Source of the DNA: DASTWM01 sp035765855
GTDB lineage: Bacteria > Chloroflexota > Chloroflexia > Chloroflexales > Roseiflexaceae
Length of the DNA: 6,980 nt
Assembly: GCA_035765855.1 (NCBI GenBank)
Contig: DASTWM010000421.1
Span: 1 to 6,980, forward strand
Direction of reading: 5' to 3'
Of this stretch, positions 1 to 5,239 are shown piece by piece (positions within the stretch are counted from its first letter, which is position 1; the number at the start of each line of letters is the position of its first letter). Position numbers and translations under genes: made by a program. The notes beneath the pieces were generated by a model. That model was not told where the DNA came from. It was given only the letters and a program-made list of their open reading frames with translations, and did no database searches.

Positions 1-4
1 GGGA

Positions 5-32
5 TGAGTTTTGAATGCTGAATTCTGAGTTA
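5..32. repeat. Degenerate 7-bp tandem repeat (TGARTTY-like, four copies)
   Basis: Four consecutive 7-bp units read TGAGTTT, TGAATGC, TGAATTC and TGAGTTA. Similar low-complexity TGAATTC/GAATTCA runs are common between genes in Chloroflexota and cyanobacteria (general knowledge, not searched here). No coding signal is visible in this segment, which lies downstream of the DUF1800 gene. The copies are few and degenerate, so part of the pattern could be chance. Confidence 0.5.
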
Positions 33-45
33 GAGATGGTATCAT

Positions 46-77
46 CCTTATCTCCTTATCTCCTTGTCTCCTTATCA
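46..77. repeat. 8-bp tandem repeat (CCTTATCT, four copies)
   Basis: Four contiguous 8-bp units are present: CCTTATCT, CCTTATCT, CCTTGTCT and CCTTATCA. On the minus strand this reads as AAGGAGATAAGGAGA-type sequence. The last three bases of the array (75-77) are the TGA stop codon of the DUF1800 gene, so the array begins exactly where that gene ends. It is a probable member of a dispersed intergenic repeat family. It has no hairpin and no T-tract, so it is not an intrinsic terminator. Confidence 0.75.
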
Positions 78-1667
78 ATGAATCTGAAAGGCAGGCGAGA
101 CGAGAATCAGCCCGATCAATTCCGGCAGCTTGCGCCGCAGCGCCGCCGTATTCAGCGCGGGGCTGTCACCCTGCCCCGCGCTGACATACTCGACCAGCGC
201 GGCGCGCGCATCGCTCGGCAGCGGCGCATGGAGCAACGCCGCACTGATTGTGTCGACCAGCGCGCCAGCCGTGGTGCCATGACCAACAAACGCATTGAGG
301 TCCGGCTGCGCGGCTCTGATGCGCCCCTCCGCCAGCGCGAAGGCCATGTTCCAGCGGCTCAGCATGCCGCCGGTGTTGACCCATGCCGCGCCAATCTGCG
401 GGTAGCCGTTGGGCGATTGCCAGCCGAAGAATGGCTGCCCGAGCGCGCGCAGCTGCTGCACAAGTGGCCGCGCGCCCATCGCGGAGTCGGCCATGTCAAT
501 GCCGAGGGCGCGCACGCTGGAAACCAGCGCCCGCAGCGGCAGCTTGATTTTTTGTCCAGCCGCCGCCTTGAATTCGTCGGAATGAAAGATCGCGCCCAGC
601 ACGGCGCGCGTGTCGGTATCGTTGTCGAGATAGGCTTTGGTGGCCTGCTGCACGAGCGTTTGCGGCGGATCGTCGGAAACAAACGTCATGCACAGCCTGG
701 TGGCGATGCGCTCGGCGGTTTTGGGATGATTCGCCAGCGCAGCCAGCAACATCTCGCCATCGTTCTGGCCGCCGCCAGCCGGCAGCGTCAGGTTGAGAAA
801 CGGGAAGTGCTTCTCGTCATTGTCATGCAGGCGTGGCCGAAACTGAAACATGCCGGGCGCGTCGGAGTTGAAGCCGGTGATTGTCCAGCCAGTCAGCGCG
901 CGCGCCGCCGTGGTGACGTCGTCCTGCGTGTAGCCACCATCCGCGCCGACAGTGTGCAGTTCCATGACTTCGCGCGCGTAATTTTCGTTCAGCCCGTTCA
1001 GGTTGGGGCCGAGTTGCGCGCCAGCCTTGACGTTCTGGGCATTGTCGAGGTAGATCAGCATGGCCGGACTTTTGGCCGAAGCCAGCAGCAGATCGCGGAA
1101 CTTGCCCAGCGCATGCGCCCGAATGACATCGCGGTCGTCAACTGTTTTGAGCCACCTGACCTGATTTTTGCCAATGTAAATATTGAGATGGTTGCTCCAA
1201 ACATCCACCATGATCTCGAACAACTGCCGTTCGCTGTAGATGGCGCGCAGCAGCGCGGCCATTTCCAGTTCGCTGATGACCGCCTGCGGCCCGGGCTGTG
1301 ATTTGGGCGGATAGGAGTTGTACAGATCAGCGCTGCTCATGGCAAGCGTGCGAAATGCCGTCAGTCGCTTGTCGAGCGCGCTGTCGTCGATTGTTTCAGG
1401 GTGAAGCTGCCGGTCGATGAACGCGTCCCATCCGACCTGCGCCACGCGCTCCACGTCGCCGGGGCGCGGCCCGTAGGTGATGCGGTTCAGCAGGTGGACG
1501 ATGTCGGCATGCGCGCCGGGCGCGGCATCATCCCAGTTATCGGGGCTGGCCAGCGCCAGCCCGGAAGCCGCCGCGCCGCGCTGGCAGGCGACGAGCCACG
1601 CAGGCAAGGTGAGGTATGCGGCGGCCAGGCCGGTGGTGCGAAGGAATTGGCGTCTTGTGGCAGTCAT
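75..1667 (-). CDS. DUF1800 family protein, Tat-exported putative lipoprotein
   Basis: This 530-residue protein belongs to the DUF1800 family (PF08811), whose biochemical role is not established. The N-terminus carries a twin-arginine motif (RRQFLR, residues 5-10), then a hydrophobic stretch and a lipobox LVAC ending at Cys28. It should therefore be exported folded through Tat and anchored as a lipoprotein. Family hallmarks include HLLNRITYG near residue 58, WSNHLNI near 157, the signature NENYAREVMELHTVG at 227-241, ALTGWT at 257-262, and a C-terminal ILVSPAFQ. The length is normal for the family and no frameshift is seen. The ATG at 1667 is preferred because AAGG (1676-1679) lies 8 nt upstream; an in-frame GTG at 1676 would overlap that ribosome-binding site. 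DUF1800 genes are often next to a DUF1501 gene. None is in the window, although one could lie beyond the left edge. Family assignment is firm; function is unknown. Confidence 0.93.
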   Translation of the reverse strand: MTATRRQFLRTTGLAAAYLTLPAWLVACQRGAAASGLALASPDNWDDAAPGAHADIVHLLNRITYGPRPGDVERVAQVGWDAFIDRQLHPETIDDSALDKRLTAFRTLAMSSADLYNSYPPKSQPGPQAVISELEMAALLRAIYSERQLFEIMVDVWSNHLNIYIGKNQVRWLKTVDDRDVIRAHALGKFRDLLLASAKSPAMLIYLDNAQNVKAGAQLGPNLNGLNENYAREVMELHTVGADGGYTQDDVTTAARALTGWTITGFNSDAPGMFQFRPRLHDNDEKHFPFLNLTLPAGGGQNDGEMLLAALANHPKTAERIATRLCMTFVSDDPPQTLVQQATKAYLDNDTDTRAVLGAIFHSDEFKAAAGQKIKLPLRALVSSVRALGIDMADSAMGARPLVQQLRALGQPFFGWQSPNGYPQIGAAWVNTGGMLSRWNMAFALAEGRIRAAQPDLNAFVGHGTTAGALVDTISAALLHAPLPSDARAALVEYVSAGQGDSPALNTAALRRKLPELIGLILVSPAFQIH

Positions 1668-1681
1668 GGAACACACCTTGA

Positions 1682-1704
1682 GTGAGCAACACGGTGCCGC
1701 TCAC
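1682..1704. other. Perfect 6-bp inverted repeat upstream of the DUF1800 gene
   Basis: GTGAGC (1682-1687) and GCTCAC (1699-1704) form perfect arms separated by 11 nt. The repeat lies just upstream of the DUF1800 ribosome-binding site (AAGG, 1676-1679). It could be an operator or a small leader hairpin, but arms this short can occur by chance. No clear -35/-10 pair was found in the surrounding spacer (1677-1801), and no terminator for the preceding hspR gene is obvious there either. Confidence 0.25.
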
Positions 1705-1801
1705 GTTGTTTGCTCTATCAAGCATAGCAAGAAGGTGTGAAGAAGTTATGAAGAGGGAGCCGCATTCCCACCAGGCCGCCGCCTAAACGACCATGCAGAC
1801 G

Positions 1802-2077
1802 CTAAACATGGCGCAGCGTTTCAATCTCGGCCTGCGCTCGGAGCAGTTGCTCGCGCATGTGCAGAATAACCTCGACGCCGGCCAGGTTCACGCCAAGGTC
1901 ATCAATCAGGCGCTTGATAAAGCGGATGCGCTCGACATCTTCATCGCTGAAGCGGCGGAAATTGCCGGGGCTGCGCTGCGGCGCGATCAGGCCGCGCCGC
2001 TCGTACATGCGCAGGCTTTGCTCGTGCATGCCGCACAATTCCGCCGCTGTTTTAATCGTGTAATATCGCTCTGTCAT
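1802..2077 (-). CDS. hspR: HspR-like MerR family heat-shock repressor
   Basis: This 91-residue MerR-type regulator most resembles HspR, the repressor of dnaK-type heat-shock operons in Actinobacteria and some other phyla. The helix-turn-helix spans about residues 6-25 (TIKTAAELCGMHEQSLRMYE). The wing follows (RRGLIAP...RRFSDEDVERI), and then the GVNLAGVEVIL segment (62-72), a strong HspR signature. It is the second gene after dnaJ, the classic context for HspR, and a HAIR-like operator precedes dnaJ, so autoregulation is likely. Two tandem ATGs occur (2080 and 2077). The second, reading MTERYYTIK, is chosen because GGTGA (2086-2090) lies 8 nt upstream of it and only 5 nt from the first. An in-frame ATG at 2122 would add residues encoded by the repeat element (FLCVLRAFVV), which is almost certainly not real protein. 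The C-terminal part is short compared with many HspR proteins. Confidence 0.85.
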   Translation of the reverse strand: MTERYYTIKTAAELCGMHEQSLRMYERRGLIAPQRSPGNFRRFSDEDVERIRFIKRLIDDLGVNLAGVEVILHMREQLLRAQAEIETLRHV

Positions 2078-2085
2078 CATTATTT

Positions 2086-2090
2086 TCACC
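2086..2090 (-). promoter_or_regulatory. Ribosome-binding site of hspR, largely within the repeat element
   Basis: The minus strand reads GGTGA, 5 nt before the first and 8 nt before the second of two tandem ATG codons. It is a weak but plausible Shine-Dalgarno sequence. Four of its five bases (2087-2090) belong to the outer end of the inverted-repeat element, so the element appears to provide the translation signal of hspR. Confidence 0.5.
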
Positions 2091-2175
2091 ACAAAGGCAC
2101 GAAGAACACAAAGGAAAGTCACTATAAAAGATTCATATACCTGGACTTCTTGGTGTCCTTGGTGTCTTGGTGGTT
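2087..2175. repeat. Imperfect inverted-repeat element between dnaJ and hspR
   Basis: The left arm (2087-2113, starting CACCACAAAGG) and right arm (2149-2175, ending CTTGGTGGTT) are reverse complements at 21 of 27 positions without gaps. A further 5-bp stem follows (AAGTC 2116-2120 with GACTT 2144-2148) after a 2-nt bulge. The loop is 23 nt and AT-rich. Arms of the ACCACAAAGGCACNAAG / CTTGGTGTCTTGGTGGT type are a widespread dispersed intergenic repeat in several bacterial phyla (general knowledge, no search done). The element fills nearly the whole space between the dnaJ stop codon and the hspR start. It has no open reading frame of its own and no T-tract, so it is neither an autonomous transposon nor a canonical terminator. 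In the transcript it should fold into a long imperfect hairpin. Confidence 0.8.
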
Positions 2176-3103
2176 AACTCACCGTTTCAGTCTCGCGCAA
2201 GTTGCGCAGCTCCTCGACCAGCGCGCGCTCGCGGTCGGACAGCGCGGTCGGCAACTGGGCTTCCAGCGTGACGTACAGATCGCCACGGCTGCCGGGACTG
2301 GTACGGCGCGGCATGCCCTGCCCGCTGATCCGCATTTTGCGCCCGTTCTGCGAGCCTTCCGGCACCTTGAGCGTCAGCGTCTTGCCGCCCAACAGCGGCA
2401 CCCGCGTTTCGCCGCCCAGCAGCATGGTATACAGGCTTACCGGAACGTTCGTGTACAAATCGTCGCCGCGCCGCTCCCAGCGGTCGAACGGCAGCAGCTT
2501 GACAATCACGAACAAATCGCCCGCGCGCCCGCCGCCCATGCCCGGCCCGCCTTCGCCGGCCACACGGATGCGCATGCCGTTGTCCGCGCCCGCCGGGATT
2601 TTCACGGTGATGTTACGCTGCTGCCCATTGGGCGAGTGGAAGCGCAATGTGCGCTGCGTGCCAGCAAATGCCTCGTCAAGCGTAATCTCAACTGGCTGCT
2701 CGACATCCTGACCATTCTGCTGAAAGCCCATGCCGCCGGGACCACGCCGCGTGCTACCTGCGCCGACGCCGCCCATGCCGCCCATGCCGCCGCCGAATAA
2801 GGAGTTGATGAAGTCGGAAAAATCGGCGTTGCCAAAAGGGCTGTCGGCGCCGCCCATGCCGCCGCCCGCCTGCTGATAGCGGTGAAAGTCGCGCCCGAAG
2901 CGGTCGTACTGAACGCGCTTCTCCTTGTCGGACAGCACATCGTACGCTTCATTAATCTCTTTGAAGCGCGCCTCGGCCTCCTTGTTGCCGGGGTTGATGT
3001 CGGGATGGTGCTGGCGCGCCAGTTTGCGGTAGGCGCGCTTTATTTCGCTTTCGTCGGCGGTGCGGCTGACGCCGAGAATGTCGTAGTAGTCGCGGGTTGC
3101 CAT
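2174..3103 (-). CDS. dnaJ: DnaJ/CbpA-type Hsp40 co-chaperone without zinc finger
   Basis: This 309-residue cytosolic J-protein stimulates the ATPase of DnaK and delivers unfolded substrates. The J domain covers about residues 5-70 with the essential HPD motif at 33-35. It is followed by a Gly/Phe/Met-rich linker (about 78-125, with repeated GGMGG and SLFGGG) and two beta-sandwich substrate-binding domains (about 134-205 and 210-285), including RRGDDLYTNVPVSLYTMLLG. The CxxCxGxG zinc-finger repeats of classical DnaJ are absent, so this is the CbpA-like (type II) form. Its length matches CbpA, at just over 300 residues. ATG 3103 (MATRDYYDILG) is chosen because AAGGA lies 7 nt upstream. The in-frame ATG at 3142 is rejected because it lies in the -10 box. 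The gene is first in an operon with hspR, and its TAA stop overlaps the end of the inverted-repeat element. No dnaK or grpE accompanies it. 'cbpA' would be an equally fair symbol. Confidence 0.95.
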   Translation of the reverse strand: MATRDYYDILGVSRTADESEIKRAYRKLARQHHPDINPGNKEAEARFKEINEAYDVLSDKEKRVQYDRFGRDFHRYQQAGGGMGGADSPFGNADFSDFINSLFGGGMGGMGGVGAGSTRRGPGGMGFQQNGQDVEQPVEITLDEAFAGTQRTLRFHSPNGQQRNITVKIPAGADNGMRIRVAGEGGPGMGGGRAGDLFVIVKLLPFDRWERRGDDLYTNVPVSLYTMLLGGETRVPLLGGKTLTLKVPEGSQNGRKMRISGQGMPRRTSPGSRGDLYVTLEAQLPTALSDRERALVEELRNLRETETVS

Positions 3104-3110
3104 GTATTGT

Positions 3111-3115
3111 TCCTT
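3111..3115 (-). promoter_or_regulatory. Ribosome-binding site of dnaJ
   Basis: AAGGA on the minus strand lies 7 nt before the ATG at 3103, which is ideal Shine-Dalgarno spacing. It decides the dnaJ start in favour of the conserved MATRDYYDILG N-terminus over the upstream in-frame ATG. Confidence 0.8.
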
Positions 3116-3141
3116 ATTGACGACGAAAAATGTCTTTCTCA

Positions 3142-3171
3142 ATTATAAAAACTTGAGTGTATTGTTGTCAA
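3142..3171 (-). promoter_or_regulatory. Consensus housekeeping-sigma promoter of the dnaJ-hspR operon
   Basis: On the minus strand, TTGACA (3171-3166) and TATAAT (3147-3142) are both perfect consensus hexamers, separated by 18 bp. Transcription should start near 3135, giving a leader of about 30 nt that contains the AAGGA ribosome-binding site. The promoter sits in the 130-bp gap between the terminator of the glycosidase unit and dnaJ. The -35 hexamer lies inside the HAIR-like operator. A perfect promoter is expected where a repressor such as HspR holds expression down in the absence of stress. Confidence 0.88.
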
Positions 3172-3172
3172 G
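3152..3172. promoter_or_regulatory. HAIR-like operator (HspR-associated inverted repeat)
   Basis: The plus strand reads CTTGAGT-N7-TGTCAAG. The known HspR operator consensus (HAIR) is CTTGAGT-N7-ACTCAAG. The left arm matches 7 of 7 bases, the right arm 5 of 7, and the spacing is exactly 7. The site covers the -35 hexamer and part of the promoter spacer, so bound protein would block RNA polymerase. The two mismatches in the right arm are among the bases that form the perfect TTGACA -35 box, suggesting the sequence serves both purposes. Its location upstream of an operon that encodes HspR supports autoregulation. Binding is inferred, not shown. Confidence 0.8.
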
Positions 3173-3190
3173 GTTTGGACCATGGCAAAT

Positions 3191-3218
3191 AAAAAGCAGG
3201 CTCCATGGGGAGCCTGCT
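3191..3218 (-). terminator. Rho-independent terminator of the glycosidase unit
   Basis: On the minus strand a perfect 10-bp stem (AGCAGGCTCC pairing with GGAGCCTGCT) with a 4-nt CCAT loop is followed directly by TTTTT and then ATTT. It begins 15 nt after the stop codon of the GH127 gene. The GC-rich stem and immediate T-tract make it a classic intrinsic terminator. It separates the glycosidase transcript from the dnaJ promoter about 20 bp further on. Confidence 0.93.
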
Positions 3219-3233
3219 CGTCCAAATATGGCT

Positions 3234-5198
3234 TTAGCTTTGCGTCGGGAACCCGTCTGGTGTGCAGACCGGCTCCCGTAACCAGACCGACATCGCGCCC
3301 GGTTCGCGGTTGTCCCAGGCGTAGTAAGGAATTGCCTGCACAGTGCATGCATGCAGCGTTGGCGGCGCGGTGCGGTAGAGCGTGTCTTCCCAATCGGCGT
3401 CGTCCAGCGCGATGGCCGATCCGGTTACTTGCACCACGCCTTCGAGCAAATCTGGCGCATGTGCGTCCAGAAGCTCTGTTTGTTCTGGAAGCAACGTCTG
3501 GAACACCGGCGCTTCCTGATCGACCTGCTCGAAGCAGTAGACCAGCGGGCCACGCCGCAGCGCAACGCTGCCGACATCGGCCTTCACGTTCGGATTGGCG
3601 TACACGCGCTCGACCAGCATGGGCAGTTCCAACTCGATGGTATCGCTGCTGCTCCATGTCCGCCGCACGCAGGCGTAGCCCTGCTCGGTGATCGCCGCAA
3701 GATCCACGGCCTCACCGTTGACCGACAGGCGCGGGGCAGTGCACCATGCCGGAATGCGCAGCCGCAGGCCGAACTCGGCTGGCTCGTTCAACTCCAACTG
3801 GATTTTGACTGAGCCATCCCATGGATAATTCGTCGTCTGGCGCAGCGTCACCGCCTGCCCGCCGATCTCGAACTGCCCCTCGCCCTGCATGTACAGATGC
3901 ACCACCAGTTCGTCGTCGCTCTGCGCATACAGATACTCGCCGAGCGATGCGAACAGCCGCGCCAGGTTCGGCGGGCAGCACGGGCAGACGAACCATTCTA
4001 CGCGATGGTGATCGCCGTTGCTGGCGAGCGGGTTGTCATAGAAGAAATGCGTGCCGTCGAGCGAGACGCCGCTGAGTACCGCATTGTACAGCGCAAGCTC
4101 AAGAATATCCGTGTAGGTGCGGTTGCAGTCGACCTGAAGCATGCGATGCGCCCAATACACCAGGCCGATTGCCGCACATGTCTCGGCGTAGGCGCTTTCA
4201 TTCGGCAGATCGTAGTCGCTGGTGAAGCCTTCATTGCTCTTGGATGTGCCGATCCCGCCCATGACGTACATGCGCCTGGTCGTCAGTTGCGGCCACAGCC
4301 GTTCGCAGGCTTCCATCAGGGAAGCGTCGCCATCCTCAATCGCCAGATCGACCATGGCGCTGTACAGGTACACGGCCCGCACGGCATGGCCGACGACCTG
4401 CTGCTGTTCGCGCACCGGCAAATGCGATTGATTGTACTCATACGAGCGCGCCCAGAATACTGCCGGGTCTTCGCCGCGCTCGCGCGCCTCCTGATCGTAG
4501 TAATGCGGCTGGCGACCGCGTTCGTTCACAAAGTAGCGGCTCAAATCCAGGTAGCGCTGCTCGCCGGTGGCGCGGTACAGCCTGACCAGCGCCAGCTCGA
4601 TCTCGGGATGGCCAGGGTAGCCGCGCCGCTTGCCCGGCTCCGTGCCGAACACCGTGTTGATATAATCGGCGTAGCGGCAGATCACATCGAGCAGCGAGCG
4701 CTTGCCGGTGGCCTCGAAGTGCGCGACACCGGCCTCGATCAGGTGGCCAGCGTTGTACAGCTCGTGCCAGTCGCGCAGGTTGGTCCAGCGCTTCTCCGGC
4801 TCAACCTTCGTGAACCAATTGTTCAGGTAGCCGTCCGGCTGCTGGGCCTGCGCGACCAGCGCGATCACCTCGTCAACCAGCGTGTCGAGATCGGGATCGG
4901 GATTGGTCGCCAGGCTGTAGCTGGCCGCCTCAAGCCACTTGGCGACATCTGAGTCCCAGAACAAAATCGGAATGCTCCGGCGCTTGATGTCGGGATCGGT
5001 GGTCCAATCGGGTCGAAACGCGGCGATTCGGTCAGTTTCCTCGCACATCTTGTAAATATGCGGGATCGTCTGCTCGCGATTGATGCGCTGGCGCTCGGCC
5101 CAGAACGTATCGTTAATCGTGACGCGTGTGAACGGTATTGGCATGTACTGGCGTTGTACCGTCCGCGCGGATGAGGCTGAGGCTGTCGTTGTGGCCAT
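3234..5198 (-). CDS. GH127 family beta-L-arabinofuranosidase (DUF1680)
   Basis: This complete 654-residue enzyme is of the HypBA1 type (GH127, PF07944), which removes beta-L-arabinofuranosyl residues using a zinc-bound cysteine nucleophile. The length is close to HypBA1 (about 658). The catalytic set aligns by spacing: Glu323 (SNEGF) corresponds to the acid/base Glu322, Glu339 and Cys341 (ETC) to zinc ligands Glu338 and Cys340, and Cys407-Cys408 (CPCCPPN) to nucleophile Cys417 and ligand Cys418. An alpha/alpha-barrel should occupy about residues 20-420, with beta-sandwich domains after it. No signal peptide or membrane segment is visible, so it is probably cytosolic and acts on imported oligosaccharides. 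ATG 5198 is preceded by a modest AGAGAG site 8 nt upstream; ATG at 5144 is a less likely alternative. The gene follows the next DUF1680 gene after 41 bp, probably in one transcript. Some GH127 members cleave other sugars, for example in rhamnogalacturonan-II side chains, so the exact substrate is uncertain. Confidence 0.92.
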   Translation of the reverse strand: MATTTASASSARTVQRQYMPIPFTRVTINDTFWAERQRINREQTIPHIYKMCEETDRIAAFRPDWTTDPDIKRRSIPILFWDSDVAKWLEAASYSLATNPDPDLDTLVDEVIALVAQAQQPDGYLNNWFTKVEPEKRWTNLRDWHELYNAGHLIEAGVAHFEATGKRSLLDVICRYADYINTVFGTEPGKRRGYPGHPEIELALVRLYRATGEQRYLDLSRYFVNERGRQPHYYDQEARERGEDPAVFWARSYEYNQSHLPVREQQQVVGHAVRAVYLYSAMVDLAIEDGDASLMEACERLWPQLTTRRMYVMGGIGTSKSNEGFTSDYDLPNESAYAETCAAIGLVYWAHRMLQVDCNRTYTDILELALYNAVLSGVSLDGTHFFYDNPLASNGDHHRVEWFVCPCCPPNLARLFASLGEYLYAQSDDELVVHLYMQGEGQFEIGGQAVTLRQTTNYPWDGSVKIQLELNEPAEFGLRLRIPAWCTAPRLSVNGEAVDLAAITEQGYACVRRTWSSSDTIELELPMLVERVYANPNVKADVGSVALRRGPLVYCFEQVDQEAPVFQTLLPEQTELLDAHAPDLLEGVVQVTGSAIALDDADWEDTLYRTAPPTLHACTVQAIPYYAWDNREPGAMSVWLREPVCTPDGFPTQS

Positions 5199-5239
5199 AG
5201 TCGTAGCTCTCTTTCTAAAGAAATGCCATGAACAGAGCG

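Noticed and set aside
15..1301. Long plus-strand open frame (428 codons) opposite the DUF1800 gene
   Set aside because: It is antisense to a clearly conserved gene. Its translation is rich in Arg, Gln, Ala and Val with no recognisable domain, as expected from the mirror frame of a GC-rich gene.
1677..1683. CTTGAGT, a perfect HAIR half-site, just upstream of the DUF1800 start
   Set aside because: The second arm at the required 7-bp spacing is absent (ACGGTGC instead of ACTCAAG), and a single 7-mer is expected by chance in a window of this size.
2087..2175. Inverted repeat as an intrinsic terminator between dnaJ and hspR
   Set aside because: The stem is long and imperfect with a 23-nt loop and no T-tract on the minus strand. 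Partial attenuation remains possible but canonical termination is not supported.
1793..2800. Long plus-strand open frame spanning hspR, the repeat and dnaJ
   Set aside because: It is antisense to two conserved genes, and its middle part is the well-known spurious translation of the repeat (HHKGTKNTKE...).
3104..3142. Upstream in-frame ATG for dnaJ at 3142
   Set aside because: It falls on the -10 hexamer, upstream of the predicted transcription start. The conserved DnaJ N-terminus and AAGGA site support 3103.
3139..3657. Minus-strand open frame overlapping the end of the GH127 gene, the terminator and the dnaJ promoter
   Set aside because: It runs through an intrinsic terminator and a consensus promoter and is out of frame with GH127, so it is a shadow frame.
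3897..4952. Plus-strand open frame of 351 codons opposite the GH127 gene
   Set aside because: It is a mirror frame of a conserved gene, with no domain or ribosome-binding site evident.
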